NCBI RefSeq assembly: GCF_012396015.1
Contig: NZ_JAAXOQ010000008.1
Span: 103,854-167,853 of the forward strand
Source: Tsukamurella spumae
Lineage (GTDB): Bacteria; Actinomycetota; Actinomycetes; Mycobacteriales; Mycobacteriaceae
Direction: 5' to 3'
DNA length: 64,000 nt
The notes below the pieces were generated by a model. It did no database searches and was not told where the DNA came from. It worked only from the letters and a program-made list of their open reading frames with translations. Below are positions 35,753-45,043 of this stretch, piece after piece. Position 1 is the first letter of the stretch, and each line of letters begins with the position of its first letter. A program made the translations under genes and the position numbers.

Positions 35753-36796
35753 GTGACGGAACGCAGGATCACGACCGTACTCGCCGCGCTGCTGCCCCTG
35801 GTGGTGCTGGCGCTGCTCGGGATGTTCGTGACGGTGCCCTATGTGGCCGTCGGCCCGGGCGACACGGCCGACACCCTGACCACGTACACCGAGAAGGACA
35901 AGAACGGTAAGCCGCACAACCGCAAGGTCATCACGATCGAGGGGCTGCCGGTGCACCAGCCGGCCGGACAGCTGCGGTTCACCACCATCTCCGTGACCGA
36001 CGGCCTCAACCTCTACGGCGCCCTCGCGAAGTGGATCTCCGGAGATCAGATCGCGCCCCGCGACGCCTACTACCAGCCGGGCGCCACCCGCGAGCAGATC
36101 GAGCAGGGCAACCGCGAGCAGTTCACCGGCTCCGAGTCGGCGGCCACGATCGCTGCGCTGCACTACCTCAAGATCCCCACGGCGATCGGCGTCGTCGGAC
36201 TGAGCACCGGCGGACCGTCGGAGGGCAAGCTGCGCGAGGGTGACGTCCTGGAGTCCGTCGACGGTACGCCCGTGACCGCGGCCGACCAGGTGGCCAAGGC
36301 GCTCGAGGGGAAGAAGCAGGGCGATGTGGTCACCGTCGCCGTGCGCCGTGCCGATGGCACCGCGCAGGTCCCGGTCGCGCTGCGGGACTCGGACGGGAAG
36401 CCTCGGCTGGGCATCTCCGTCGGGCAGGTGCCCGCCGACCCGAAGGTCCGCATCGGGTTCGGGGTGCAGCAGGTCGGCGGGCCCTCGGCGGGCCTCATGC
36501 TCACGCTCGGCATCATCGACCTGGTCGAGCCCGGCGACCTCACGGGCGGCAAGAACGTGGCGGGGACCGGCGAGATCGCCGCGACCGGCGAGGTCGGGCC
36601 GATCGGCGGTATCGCGCACAAGCTGCAGGGCGCCAAGCGCGACGGTGCCTCCGTGTTCCTGGTGCCCGCGCCCAACTGCTCGGAGGCCAAGAACGACCCG
36701 CCGAAGGGCCTCCAGCTGGTCAAGGTCGAGAACCTCGACGGGGCCGTCAAGGCGCTCGCCGATGTCCGCGAGGGGCGCCCCGCACCGTCGTGCTGA
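35753..36796 (+). CDS. Membrane-anchored PDZ/Lon-like Ser-Lys protease (Rv3194c-like)
   Basis: A 347-residue protein with an N-terminal membrane anchor (about 9-30), a PDZ domain (about 145-225) and a C-terminal Lon-type protease domain. The catalytic Ser is in GGPSAGLMLTLG (near 247) and the catalytic Lys in GGIAHKLQGAK (near 290). The active site faces outside the cytoplasm, as in the YlbL family. GTG 35753 is seven bases after TACGCT, so the transcript is probably leaderless. Substrates are unknown. Confidence 0.9.
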   Translation: MTERRITTVLAALLPLVVLALLGMFVTVPYVAVGPGDTADTLTTYTEKDKNGKPHNRKVITIEGLPVHQPAGQLRFTTISVTDGLNLYGALAKWISGDQIAPRDAYYQPGATREQIEQGNREQFTGSESAATIAALHYLKIPTAIGVVGLSTGGPSEGKLREGDVLESVDGTPVTAADQVAKALEGKKQGDVVTVAVRRADGTAQVPVALRDSDGKPRLGISVGQVPADPKVRIGFGVQQVGGPSAGLMLTLGIIDLVEPGDLTGGKNVAGTGEIAATGEVGPIGGIAHKLQGAKRDGASVFLVPAPNCSEAKNDPPKGLQLVKVENLDGAVKALADVREGRPAPSC

Positions 36797-36832
36797 CGGG
36801 CGCCGGCCCGTCGTACCCGACGGTGCCCCGTC

Positions 36833-37435
36833 CTAGTCCTCGTCGTCGAAGGTGGCGAGCAGGCCCTGGATCAGCCCGGGCGCGAGCTGATCCGCGCGGA
36901 GCAACTCGGCATCGGCGAAGGGATCGTCCTCGTCGTCGGGCTGGAGCGAGAGCAGCGTGATCCGGTGGCCGTCGCGCAGCACCGCCGCGACCATCCGCGC
37001 CACCTTGCGCTCCGGGTGGTTCTCCGCGGCCGCGCGGCCGGCTCGATCCGCGGCGTCCGCGTCGGCGAGGTGCGGCTCGAGGGCACCGTCGAGGTCGGCC
37101 TCCGCGTTCGGCGGGAGCACGATGATCTCCTGCACGAGCGCGCAGCCGACGACCTCGTCGGGCCAGGTCGTGGTCGCGAGAACGTGGTCCAGCTCGGCGC
37201 TGCCGCCCCGCGGATCGCCGGGGAGCGGCTCCTGCTCGATCACCGTGAGCGAGGCACCGTCGTTGAGGATGTCGGCCCAGTCCGGCTGGCTGGTGGCCAG
37301 CAGCGAGGTGGGGACGAGACCGAACAGCTGGGGCGGCTGGCCCCAGCCCTGGGGTTCGACGAATTCGATCGCCTCGCGGGCGGCGCGGCCCAGGGCCGCC
37401 TCATCGAAGACCTGCTCGGGCTCGTCGTAGCTCAC
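36833..37435 (-). CDS. Conserved actinobacterial protein (PPA1309-type)
   Basis: A 200-residue acidic soluble protein (FVEPQGWGQPPQLFGLVPTS near the N-terminus, NHPERKVARMVAAVLRDGHR centrally). It resembles the conserved actinobacterial proteins that sit between the PDZ protease and UPF0182 genes, often called PPA1309 family. No catalytic motif is visible. GTG 37435 is the likely start, since upstream codons run into an Arg-rich frame without a ribosome site. It is convergent with the protease gene, separated by a short hairpin. Confidence 0.7.
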   Translation of the reverse strand: MSYDEPEQVFDEAALGRAAREAIEFVEPQGWGQPPQLFGLVPTSLLATSQPDWADILNDGASLTVIEQEPLPGDPRGGSAELDHVLATTTWPDEVVGCALVQEIIVLPPNAEADLDGALEPHLADADAADRAGRAAAENHPERKVARMVAAVLRDGHRITLLSLQPDDEDDPFADAELLRADQLAPGLIQGLLATFDDED

Positions 37436-37512
37436 GGCCCCATGATCGCATCCTCGGCGTCGTCGGCGAGCACGGGTGAGTCCGATCTCGGGCAATCCGT
37501 ACAGTGGTTGTC

Positions 37513-40491
37513 GTGACGACACCTCGTGCCGCGGGCATCCCCTCGCTGTCCCGCCGGGCAAAGATCCTCATCGCAGTCGCCGTGGGCCTCCTCGCTCTGC
37601 TTCTCATCGGACCGCGCGTGGTGGACCTGTACACCGCGTTCCTGTGGTTCGGTTCGCTGGGCCACGCGGGGGTGCTGCGCACCGTCCTGCTCTCGCGGCT
37701 CGCGCTGTTCGTGGTGACGGGCCTGATCCTCGCCCTGTTCACGTTCGCCGGGATGTGGCTGGCGTATCGGGTGCGGCCGGCGTTCCTGCCCTCGCCCACC
37801 GACGATCCGGTGGTCCGCTATCGCGCCGTGGTCACGAGCAGGCTCAAGACCTTCGCGATCGTTCCGGCGCTGCTCATCGGCCTGATCGCGGGCATCTTCG
37901 GGCAGGCGTCGTGGCAGCAGGTGCTGCTCTTCTTCAACCGGCAGCCCTTCGGCAGCACCGACGCCGAGTTCGGCATGGACATCGGCTTCTACGCGTTCAC
38001 GCTGCCCTTCATCGAATTGGTGCTGGGCTTCCTGTTCGCGGGCCTGATCCTGATGTTCCTGGCGAACCTCGTCTCGCACTACGTGTTCGGTGGTATCCGG
38101 CTCGCGGGTCGCGACGGCTCGCTCTCGCGCGGCGCTCGGATCCAGCTGGCCGCGATCGCCGGGGTGTTCCTGGTCGCCAAGGCCGTCGCCTACTGGTTCG
38201 ACCGGTATGCGCTCGTGTACTCGAACCGGTCGCCGATGTTCACCGGCGCCAGCTACACCGACATCCACGCCATGCTGCCGGCGAAGGCGATCCTCACGGG
38301 CATCGCGATCATCTGCGCCGCGGCCTTCTTCTTCGGCATCGTCCTGCGCGACCTGCGGGTGCCCGCCATCGCGACGGTGCTCATGCTGTTCTCCTCGCTG
38401 GTCGTCGGCGTCGGTTGGCCCACCGCGATCCAGACCTTCTCCGTGGGGCCCAACGCGGAGAAGGAGCTGCCCTACATCGCACGGAACATCGCGGCCACCC
38501 GCGAGGCCTACGGGCTGGCGAACGCGAAGTACGAGACCGCCGATGCGAAGGTCTCACCCGAGGCGCTGCAGACCCTCACGGCCAAGGACGCGCCGTCCTT
38601 GCAGAACGTGCGTCTGCTCGACCCGAACGTGGTCTCGCCGGCGTTCTCCAACTTCGGCAAGCTCAAGGACTACTACAAGCTCACCGACAAGCTGTCGGTG
38701 GACCGCTACGACGTGGGCGGCAGCCTCACCAACGTGCTGCTCGCGCCGATCGAGCTGAACCCGGGGAAGACGCCGACCGACTGGACCTCGCGGCACATGG
38801 TCTACACGCACGGCAACGGGCTGATCACCGCGCCCGCCGGCCAGGTCGACCAGGTCGTCAGCGAGAGCGGCCGCGACGCGGTCGCGAACGCCGGCGGCCA
38901 GCCAGTGTTCACCCGCAACGGGATCGCGGGCAAGGCCACCGTGACGCAGCCGCGCATCTACTTCGGCGAGATCATCGGTTCGGACCCGGACTTCTACTCC
39001 GTGGTCGGCAGCACCGGTGACGCGCGTGAGCTGGACAGCGATTCCGAGCGCTCGCGGTACGAGGGCTCCGGCGGCGTGCGGATCGGCAACTGGTTCACCC
39101 GCTTGGCCTACGCCATCAAGTTCACCGAGCGGAACATCCTGCTCAACGGCAACATCGGTCCGGACTCGAAGATCATCTACCAGCGCGATCCGCGCGACCG
39201 CGTCAAGCAGCTCGCGCCCTTCCTCACCGTGGACACCAAGACCTACCCGGTGGTCGACTCGCGCACCGGCCGCATCCTGTGGATGGTGGACGGCTACACC
39301 ACGCTGCCCAAGTATCCGTACGCGCAGCAGACCTCGCTGTCGGACGCCACGGGCAGCCGCCAGCAGGTCGCGCCGGGCCAGCAGACGCAGCGCCGCCAGG
39401 TCGACGAGAAGGTGGGCTACATCCGCAACTCGGTCAAGGCCACCGTCGACGCCTACGACGGCACGGTGCACCTGTACCAGGTCGACGAGAAGGACCCGGT
39501 GCTCAACGCGTGGAAGAGCGTCTTCCCGGGGGTGATCGAGCCGAAGAGCACGATCCCGACCGAGGTGGCGCAGCAGTTCCGCTACCCCCAGGATCTGTTC
39601 GAGGTGCAGCGGTTCCTGCTGCAGAAGTACCACACGACGGATGCGAACACCTTCCGCCAGCAGAACGACCTGTGGCAGATCGCCGCGGCGCCGAAGGAGA
39701 CGCCCGATAAGGACGACCTCCAGTCGCCGTACTACTCGGTGGCGGCGGCGCCGGGCGGCGGGGCCGCACAGTTCCAGTTGTCGTCGATCCTGCAGCAGAA
39801 GGATCAGGCGTACATGGCGGCCTACGTGTCGGTGGCGTCGGACGGTGAGGATGCGGGCCGGCTCGTGGTGCGCGATGTCCGCGGGCTGCCCGGCAAGCAG
39901 ACGCCCGGCCCGGTGTGGGCGGTCGACCTGATCAATGGCTCCCAATCGGTCGCGAACGACAAGGCGAACATCCAGGCACTGAGCCCCAAGTTCGGCAACC
40001 TGCAGGCGATCAGCCTGGCGAACGGCGGGCTGACCTATGTCTGGCCGATGTACGCCCAGGGCCAGGGTGGGAGCACCGCGCCGAAGCTGATCAAGGTGCT
40101 CAGCCTGAACCCGGTCACGGGTGGCGCGGGCTACCGGACCACGGTCGCGGCGTCGCTGTCCGACGCCGGGTACCGGGGCGTGGACGAGGCGCTCGCCAGC
40201 GCCGCGACGGGCGTCTCGGGCCCCACGGTCTCGGGCCCCACACAGGGCCAGACGGTGCCCGGGCCCACGCAGCCCGGTAACGGCGCCCAGCCGCCCGCCG
40301 CGGCGACGACGCCCGGCGGCGACACCCCGGAGGTTCAGGCCGCGGTGAAGGCCGTCGGTGACGCCTGGGGCTCGGTGCTGTCCGCGCAGCGCTCCGGCGA
40401 TCAGGTCGCCGTCGGCACCGCGATGAAGCAGCTCGGTGACGCCATCACCAAGCTGCAGGACGCCGAGTCGAAGGCGCGGGGCGGCAAGTGA
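37513..40491 (+). CDS. UPF0182 large membrane protein (Rv3193c-like)
   Basis: A 992-residue protein with about seven transmembrane helices in residues 15-310 and a large extracytoplasmic domain (about 320-890). A low-complexity Pro/Gly/Thr linker follows, then a C-terminal helical segment (about 930-990). It matches UPF0182, conserved in actinobacteria and of unknown function. GTG 37513 is preferred over GTG 37504 because TACAGT (37500-37505) ends seven bases upstream and no ribosome site is present. A 13-bp hairpin follows the stop. Confidence 0.9.
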   Translation: MTTPRAAGIPSLSRRAKILIAVAVGLLALLLIGPRVVDLYTAFLWFGSLGHAGVLRTVLLSRLALFVVTGLILALFTFAGMWLAYRVRPAFLPSPTDDPVVRYRAVVTSRLKTFAIVPALLIGLIAGIFGQASWQQVLLFFNRQPFGSTDAEFGMDIGFYAFTLPFIELVLGFLFAGLILMFLANLVSHYVFGGIRLAGRDGSLSRGARIQLAAIAGVFLVAKAVAYWFDRYALVYSNRSPMFTGASYTDIHAMLPAKAILTGIAIICAAAFFFGIVLRDLRVPAIATVLMLFSSLVVGVGWPTAIQTFSVGPNAEKELPYIARNIAATREAYGLANAKYETADAKVSPEALQTLTAKDAPSLQNVRLLDPNVVSPAFSNFGKLKDYYKLTDKLSVDRYDVGGSLTNVLLAPIELNPGKTPTDWTSRHMVYTHGNGLITAPAGQVDQVVSESGRDAVANAGGQPVFTRNGIAGKATVTQPRIYFGEIIGSDPDFYSVVGSTGDARELDSDSERSRYEGSGGVRIGNWFTRLAYAIKFTERNILLNGNIGPDSKIIYQRDPRDRVKQLAPFLTVDTKTYPVVDSRTGRILWMVDGYTTLPKYPYAQQTSLSDATGSRQQVAPGQQTQRRQVDEKVGYIRNSVKATVDAYDGTVHLYQVDEKDPVLNAWKSVFPGVIEPKSTIPTEVAQQFRYPQDLFEVQRFLLQKYHTTDANTFRQQNDLWQIAAAPKETPDKDDLQSPYYSVAAAPGGGAAQFQLSSILQQKDQAYMAAYVSVASDGEDAGRLVVRDVRGLPGKQTPGPVWAVDLINGSQSVANDKANIQALSPKFGNLQAISLANGGLTYVWPMYAQGQGGSTAPKLIKVLSLNPVTGGAGYRTTVAASLSDAGYRGVDEALASAATGVSGPTVSGPTQGQTVPGPTQPGNGAQPPAAATTPGGDTPEVQAAVKAVGDAWGSVLSAQRSGDQVAVGTAMKQLGDAITKLQDAESKARGGK

Positions 40492-40497
40492 TCTCCG

Positions 40498-40537
40498 CTC
40501 CCGGGCCGGGTGCGACGGTGCCCGCCCGGCCCGGGAG
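40498..40537 (+). terminator. Hairpin after the UPF0182 gene
   Basis: A 13-bp GC-rich stem (40498-40510 with 40525-40537) and a 14-base loop that contains the CGACGGTGC 9-mer. There is no U-tract. Its position 6 bases after the stop supports termination. Confidence 0.55.
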
Positions 40538-40559
40538 ACTCACGTCACGTTCAAACGAT

Positions 40560-40589
40560 TTGCATATCGCGACAGCCTTCCAGTAACGT
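40560..40589 (+). promoter_or_regulatory. Promoter of the initiator tRNA gene
   Basis: TTGCAT (40560-40565), an 18-base spacer and TAACGT (40584-40589) end 14 bases before the first tRNA base. This is a good SigA-type promoter for the region. Confidence 0.65.
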
Positions 40590-40603
40590 TGTGTTCACAC
40601 CGA

Positions 40604-40677
40604 CGCGGGGTGGAGCAGCTCGGTAGCTCGCTGGGCTCATAACCCAGAGGTCGCAGGTTCAAATCCTGTCCCCGCTA
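40604..40677 (+). tRNA. Initiator tRNA-fMet (anticodon CAT)
   Basis: A complete cloverleaf: acceptor CGCGGGG with CCCCGC, D-arm GAGCAGCTCGGTAGCTC, anticodon arm CTGGG-CTCATAA-CCCAG and T-arm with GTTCAAAT. The first base C cannot pair with T at position 72, and the anticodon stem has three G:C pairs next to the loop; both are marks of an initiator tRNA. The 3' end reads ACTA, so CCA must be added after transcription. A strong promoter lies upstream and a hairpin downstream. Confidence 0.97.
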
Positions 40678-40683
40678 CTAGTC

Positions 40684-40715
40684 GAAAGGCCCCCGGAGAA
40701 ATCCGGGGGCCTTTC
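40684..40715. terminator. Terminator after the initiator tRNA
   Basis: A perfect 14-bp stem GAAAGGCCCCCGGA / TCCGGGGGCCTTTC (40684-40697 with 40702-40715) with a GAAA tetraloop. It also faces the convergent oxidoreductase gene. Confidence 0.85.
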
Positions 40716-40737
40716 GCATTCCCTGGTGACGCCGGGG

Positions 40738-41631
40738 TCAGCGGGACGCGCGCACTTCGGCCACCCGCTGCCGCACGGCGGGAGCGACCTCCTCGACGAA
40801 ACGGCGGCACTGTTCGTAGTCGTCGTCCTCGGCGCCGAAGACGAAGGTGTCCATCCCGGTATCCACGACGAGGCCGGTCAGCCAGTCGGTCCACTGGTCG
40901 ACGGTGCCGTGGAACATCTCGTCCGACGGAGCATCGTCGATCGACCCGAAGATGTTGTAGAGCCGCCGGATCGACGCGGGGTCCCGGCCCGCGTCACGCG
41001 CACCGTCGTCGATGGCCTCCTGCCGTTCGGGCAGGGCCGGGGGCGGGAAGAAGGAGTTCGACGGTGCCCACCCGTCCGCGTGGCCGCCCAGGTACCGCAG
41101 CAGCTTCGGGCCGCCGACGCCCAACCAGATACCGATGTCGTGGGCGGGGCGCGGGCCGGGGTGCACCCCGTCGAGACGGTAGTGCTCGCCGGCGAAGCGC
41201 ACGGACCGCTCGCCGGACCACATCAGCCGGATGACCTCGACGGCGTCCTTGAGCGCGCCGGCGGCCTCGCCGGGTGTGCGCTCCGGCCCGCCCATCGCCG
41301 CGATCGCGGGCCAGACCGCGCCGGCCCCGAGGCCGAGCTCGAACCGGCCCTCGGACAACAGATCCAGCGTCGCCGCGGCCTGCGCCATGACGGCGGGTGG
41401 GCGCAGCGGGAGGTTGGCCACGTCGGGGAAGACACGGACCTCCTCCGTGCGGTCGAGCAGCGCGCCGATCAGCGTGAAGGTGTCGACGAAGTCCTTCTGG
41501 TACGGGTGGTCCTGGATGCCGAGGAATTCGATCTTGCCGTCGGCGAGATCGGCCAATGCGAAGCAGTTGTCCAGCGCGGCGGTGGCCGGGGTGACGAAGA
41601 GTCCGAACTCGACGGGGCGCAAGTAGTCCAT
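40738..41631 (-). CDS. F420-type luciferase-like oxidoreductase (LLM class)
   Basis: A 297-residue TIM-barrel protein of the bacterial-luciferase superfamily. FGLFVTPAT at the N-terminus, SEGRFELGLGAGA (about 92-104) and IWLGVGGPKLLRYLGGHADG (about 168-187) are the typical phosphate-binding and substrate blocks. Mycolate actinobacteria usually run such enzymes with F420. The substrate is not predictable. TAGGCT on the minus strand ends six bases before ATG 41631, fitting a leaderless mRNA. It is divergent from the adenylyl cyclase gene. Confidence 0.85.
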   Translation of the reverse strand: MDYLRPVEFGLFVTPATAALDNCFALADLADGKIEFLGIQDHPYQKDFVDTFTLIGALLDRTEEVRVFPDVANLPLRPPAVMAQAAATLDLLSEGRFELGLGAGAVWPAIAAMGGPERTPGEAAGALKDAVEVIRLMWSGERSVRFAGEHYRLDGVHPGPRPAHDIGIWLGVGGPKLLRYLGGHADGWAPSNSFFPPPALPERQEAIDDGARDAGRDPASIRRLYNIFGSIDDAPSDEMFHGTVDQWTDWLTGLVVDTGMDTFVFGAEDDDYEQCRRFVEEVAPAVRQRVAEVRASR

Positions 41632-41727
41632 GGGACGAGCCTAGGCTCCGACCGCGGGCCCGGCGGCGATACCGGCCATCCGCGCGGATCGGCGCCGTGC
41701 ACGGCGCGACCTGGCTACGCTCGGCGT

Positions 41728-42966
41728 GTGCCGGCCAGTGCAGAGTTCCGGTCGTGGTGCGCCGCGGGAGGATACGACCAGCGGTCGATCCCCGAGCGGG
41801 ACCGCCGCGGCCTACGCCTGGTGTCGCTCGCGGCGTACGCCTCCGCGGCGGTGAGCTTCGGGTTCGCCGTGATCGGGTTCGTCTTCGGCGGTCCGCACGA
41901 GGTGACGATCGTCAACCTCGTCTCCGGCGCAGCGCTCGCCGTCGTCCCGGCCCTGCGCCGCTTCGGTCGGTGGGTGCCGCACGCGAGCTTCTTCGTCGTC
42001 GCCGTGATCACGCTGTGGACCCTGTGCACGATCCTCGGCGAGGGGGTCGGGCTGCTGTACTACTACCTGGTCATGGCGGTGGGCGTCCCGATGATCGTGG
42101 GTGTCCGGCGGCTCGTCGCCGCTGCCGTGGTCGTGGTCGTGTGCCTCGGCGCCATGATCTACCTGCACTTCACCGTGCCCGACGACACGGGCCTCGTGCC
42201 GCACTGGTTCGCCGTCACCGGATTCGTCGTCAACGTGATCGCGGCCGCGGTTCTGGCGGTGGCGATCGTCGGTTCCGGGCTGTTCCAGACCGAGCGCGCG
42301 GAGACGGCGCTCGCGGAGGAGCTGCGCAGGTCGGAAGCGCTCCTGAACAACATCCTGCCGCGCTCGGTCGCGGAGCGGCTCAAGCAGCCGGACCACGTGG
42401 AGGTCGCGGACTCCTACGACGATGCGTCGGTGCTGTTCGCCGACATCGCCGGATTCACGGAGATGTCCAGCCACACCGCGCCCGCGGACGTGGTGCGCTA
42501 CCTCGACCGGCTGTACACGACCCTCGACGCGCTCGTGGAGCGGCACGGGCTCGAGAAGATCAAGACCACGGGCGATTCCTACATGGTGGTCAGCGGAGTG
42601 CCCGAGCCGCGCCCCGATCATCTCCAGGAACTCGCCCGGTTCGCGATGGCGCTGCAGGGCGCTGCGGCCGGTGTGCCGAACGCCGACGGCAGGGCGACGC
42701 CGCTGCGGATCGGGCTCGCCGACGGTCCCGTCGTGGCCGGGATCGTCGGGTCGAAGAAGTTCTTCTTCGACGTCTGGGGCGACGCGGTCAACGTCGCGTC
42801 CCGGATGGAGTCGACCGGGGTGGTCGACCGGATACAGGTCACGGCGTCCGTACACGAGCGCCTCGCGGGGGAGTTCGCGTTCGAGGAGCGCGGCGTCATC
42901 GCGGTCAAGGGCAAGCCGGACCTAAGGACGTGGTTCCTCCTCGGTGAGCGGACCGACGGGCACTAG
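41728..42966 (+). CDS. Membrane-bound class III adenylyl cyclase
   Basis: A 412-residue cyclase. Six transmembrane helices fill residues 28-190, a short coiled linker follows (about 193-225), and then the catalytic domain (about 235-405). The metal Asp is in LFADIAGFTEMS, the substrate-specifying Lys-Asp pair in KIKTTGDSYM, and the transition-state Asn/Arg in DVWGDAVNVASRMES. All are present, so it should make cAMP as a homodimer. GTG 41728 is six bases after TACGCT (41716-41721), again leaderless. Signals sensed by the membrane part are unknown. Confidence 0.92.
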   Translation: MPASAEFRSWCAAGGYDQRSIPERDRRGLRLVSLAAYASAAVSFGFAVIGFVFGGPHEVTIVNLVSGAALAVVPALRRFGRWVPHASFFVVAVITLWTLCTILGEGVGLLYYYLVMAVGVPMIVGVRRLVAAAVVVVVCLGAMIYLHFTVPDDTGLVPHWFAVTGFVVNVIAAAVLAVAIVGSGLFQTERAETALAEELRRSEALLNNILPRSVAERLKQPDHVEVADSYDDASVLFADIAGFTEMSSHTAPADVVRYLDRLYTTLDALVERHGLEKIKTTGDSYMVVSGVPEPRPDHLQELARFAMALQGAAAGVPNADGRATPLRIGLADGPVVAGIVGSKKFFFDVWGDAVNVASRMESTGVVDRIQVTASVHERLAGEFAFEERGVIAVKGKPDLRTWFLLGERTDGH

Positions 42967-42985
42967 TGGCCCCGCGCTCGCGGCG

Positions 42986-43372
42986 TCAGCACTGGTACGA
43001 GTTGTCCGCGCCGATCGACTTCACGGTGGGCTTGCGGGCGCCGGTGCAGGTGATCGTATTGTCGTGACCGCTCACCTCGACGGACGAGGCCGATCCCAGC
43101 TTGATCGAGTTGCCGCTGCCGATCAGCTTCAGGCGCGTCACATCGCGGAAGGTGAGGGTGTTGTCGTGGCCGCTGACCTCGACCCGCTTGCAGTTCGACG
43201 TGAACACGATCGAGTTGTCCGTGCCGATGAGCCTCACGTCGTCGTTGCACGCCAGGGTACGGACCTGGTCGTGTCCGTTGAGCTCGATCGCGGCGGAGGC
43301 CATCGGGGTGACGGTGACGGTGGCGGCGGCGAGCGCAGTGGTGGCGAGGACGATTCGGGTCAGGGCGCGCAT
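42986..43372 (-). CDS. Secreted DUF3060 protein
   Basis: A 128-residue protein with a Sec signal (about 1-28, cleavage after ASA) and a DUF3060 domain made of short beta repeats of the form VxxSGHDNTI / LIGTDNSI / LIGSGNSI. These predict a small right-handed beta-helix or propeller exposed outside the cytoplasm. Four Cys could form two disulfides. Such proteins occur widely in mycolate actinobacteria without known function. It is convergent with the cyclase gene and divergent from the TSUP transporter. Confidence 0.82.
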   Translation of the reverse strand: MRALTRIVLATTALAAATVTVTPMASAAIELNGHDQVRTLACNDDVRLIGTDNSIVFTSNCKRVEVSGHDNTLTFRDVTRLKLIGSGNSIKLGSASSVEVSGHDNTITCTGARKPTVKSIGADNSYQC

Positions 43373-43571
43373 GTTCGGTCGACCTTCTGCAACGGTGTAA
43401 AGGAACGAATCGGACGATATCAGGCACGGTCGGCTGCGGATTCGCGTTCAGGTCCCGTTCACCGCCCGGTCGCCATTGTGATCATCGTGAGTGGGACCGT
43501 TCCGCCGAATGCCCGGCGGCGGCAGAGTGACTCGTCACAGCCCGTCCGCCAGGCCCACAGGAGACCCTCCC

Positions 43572-44525
43572 ATGCCCACCCTCGTCATCGTCGCCCTCGT
43601 GGGGCTGCTCGGTCAGCTCGTCGACGGCAGTCTCGGCATGGCCTTCGGCGTCACCGCGACGACCTTCCTGGTCGCCCTCACGACGCTCTCGCCCGCCGCG
43701 ATCAGCGCGACGATCCATCTCGCCGAGATCGGTACCAGCGCGGTGTCCGGCGCCTCGCACTGGCGGTTCGGCAATGTCGACTGGAAGGTGGTGCGGCGCA
43801 TCGGAATTCCGGGCGCGATCGGCGCGTTCGCCGGCGCGACGGTGTTGTCCAACCTGTCGACGGAGATCGCCAAGCCGTTGATGGCCGTGATCCTGCTGCT
43901 GCTCGGCCTGTACGTGCTGTTGCGCTTCACCTTCCGCGGCATCGACACCAAGAACCTCGGCAAGCCGCTCAAGTCGCGGTTCCTCGCGCCGCTGGGCCTG
44001 TTCGGCGGCTTCGTCGATGCCACCGGAGGCGGTGGCTGGGGCCCCGTCGGGACGCCGGCGCTACTGGCATCGGGCCGGATGGAGCCGCGCAAGGTGGTCG
44101 GCACGATCGACACCAGCGAGTTCCTCATCGCGCTCGCCGCATCGCTCGGTTTTCTCGCCAACCTCGGTGGTGCGGGCGTCAACTTCGCCTATGCGGGAGC
44201 CATCCTGCTCGGCGGGGTGATCGCCGCGCCGGTCGCGGCCTGGCTGGTACGGCACTTCCCGCCGCGCCTGCTCGGCGCCTCGGTCGGCGGACTGATCGTG
44301 CTCACCAACGCGCGCACCCTGATGGGCAAGAGCGCCCTGGGCCTGGACCCCGGTGTGCAGCGCGCGGTCTACATCCTCATCGTGGCGGGGTGGATCGCGG
44401 CCTTCGCCTACTCCTTCGTGCAGTACCGACGCGACGCGGTGCTCGAGTCGGTGGACTCCATCGGCGAGCTCGCCGCCCGCAACGCGAGTGCCGGCGAGGA
44501 TGCGAAGGCGCCCGTGCCGGCCTGA
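43572..44525 (+). CDS. TSUP-family permease (TauE/SafE type)
   Basis: A 317-residue membrane protein with about eight helices. The two family repeats begin at VALVGLLGQLVDGSLGMAFG and near GLFGGFVDATGGGGWGP (about 138-154). TSUP proteins export or import sulfite, sulfoacetate or other organosulfur anions. GGAGA precedes ATG 43572. No sulfur-metabolism gene is adjacent, so the substrate is open. Confidence 0.88.
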   Translation: MPTLVIVALVGLLGQLVDGSLGMAFGVTATTFLVALTTLSPAAISATIHLAEIGTSAVSGASHWRFGNVDWKVVRRIGIPGAIGAFAGATVLSNLSTEIAKPLMAVILLLLGLYVLLRFTFRGIDTKNLGKPLKSRFLAPLGLFGGFVDATGGGGWGPVGTPALLASGRMEPRKVVGTIDTSEFLIALAASLGFLANLGGAGVNFAYAGAILLGGVIAAPVAAWLVRHFPPRLLGASVGGLIVLTNARTLMGKSALGLDPGVQRAVYILIVAGWIAAFAYSFVQYRRDAVLESVDSIGELAARNASAGEDAKAPVPA

Positions 44526-44566
44526 TCCTCCACACGTGCATCCCGCGATGCCCGTACGGTGGGCGC

Positions 44567-45043
44567 ATGGACGTGTGGATCGGTGACCCCGCGCGAGACG
44601 CGTCGCGTGTCGCGGCACTGCGGACCGCATGGTCGGCCACGTCGGGGGAGGGGCCGGTGCCCGACGACGACACCCTCACGGACCGGATCCGCGAGTGGTG
44701 GGAGTACGACCGTCGCACGGTGTTCCTCGCGGGTGAGTACTCGCTCACGGGCGGCGGCGTCTCGGGCATGATCTCGTTGCACGAGTACCGGCGGATGCCC
44801 ACGCCCGGTGCCGATTCCAGTTCCTGGGGCTATGTCGGGCACCTGTTCGTGTTCCCGGCGGTGCGGCGGGAGGGATACGGCCGCGCACTGATCGACGCGG
44901 TACAGCAGGAGGCGCGCGAGCGCGGCTACCGCCGCCTCGTGGTCGCGCCGAGTGACATGGCCGCCGGACTGTTCCACCGCAACGGTTTCCGGGCGGCGGA
45001 TGAACTCATGGTGTGGGAGCCGGACTCCGCGACCACGTCGTGA
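44567..45043 (+). CDS. GNAT-family N-acetyltransferase
   Basis: A 158-residue GNAT protein. The beta-4/alpha-3 acetyl-CoA site is LFVFPAVRREGYGRALIDAV (about 94-113), and the C-terminal FHRNGFRAADELMVW is typical of the fold. TACGGT (44555-44560) ends six bases before ATG 44567, so it is probably leaderless. Its last 38 bp overlap the end of the convergent MFS gene, an unusually long overlap for this window. The acceptor substrate is unknown; no antitoxin-like gene accompanies it. Confidence 0.82.
   Translation: MDVWIGDPARDASRVAALRTAWSATSGEGPVPDDDTLTDRIREWWEYDRRTVFLAGEYSLTGGGVSGMISLHEYRRMPTPGADSSSWGYVGHLFVFPAVRREGYGRALIDAVQQEARERGYRRLVVAPSDMAAGLFHRNGFRAADELMVWEPDSATTS

Noticed and set aside
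36795..36812. Hairpin GACGGGC-GCCG-GCCCGTC between convergent genes as a terminator
   Set aside because: Only seven base pairs and no T-run; it may be chance in such GC-rich sequence.
40738..41631. Link between the luciferase-like enzyme and the initiator tRNA as one transcription unit
   Set aside because: The genes are convergent and separated by a strong hairpin.
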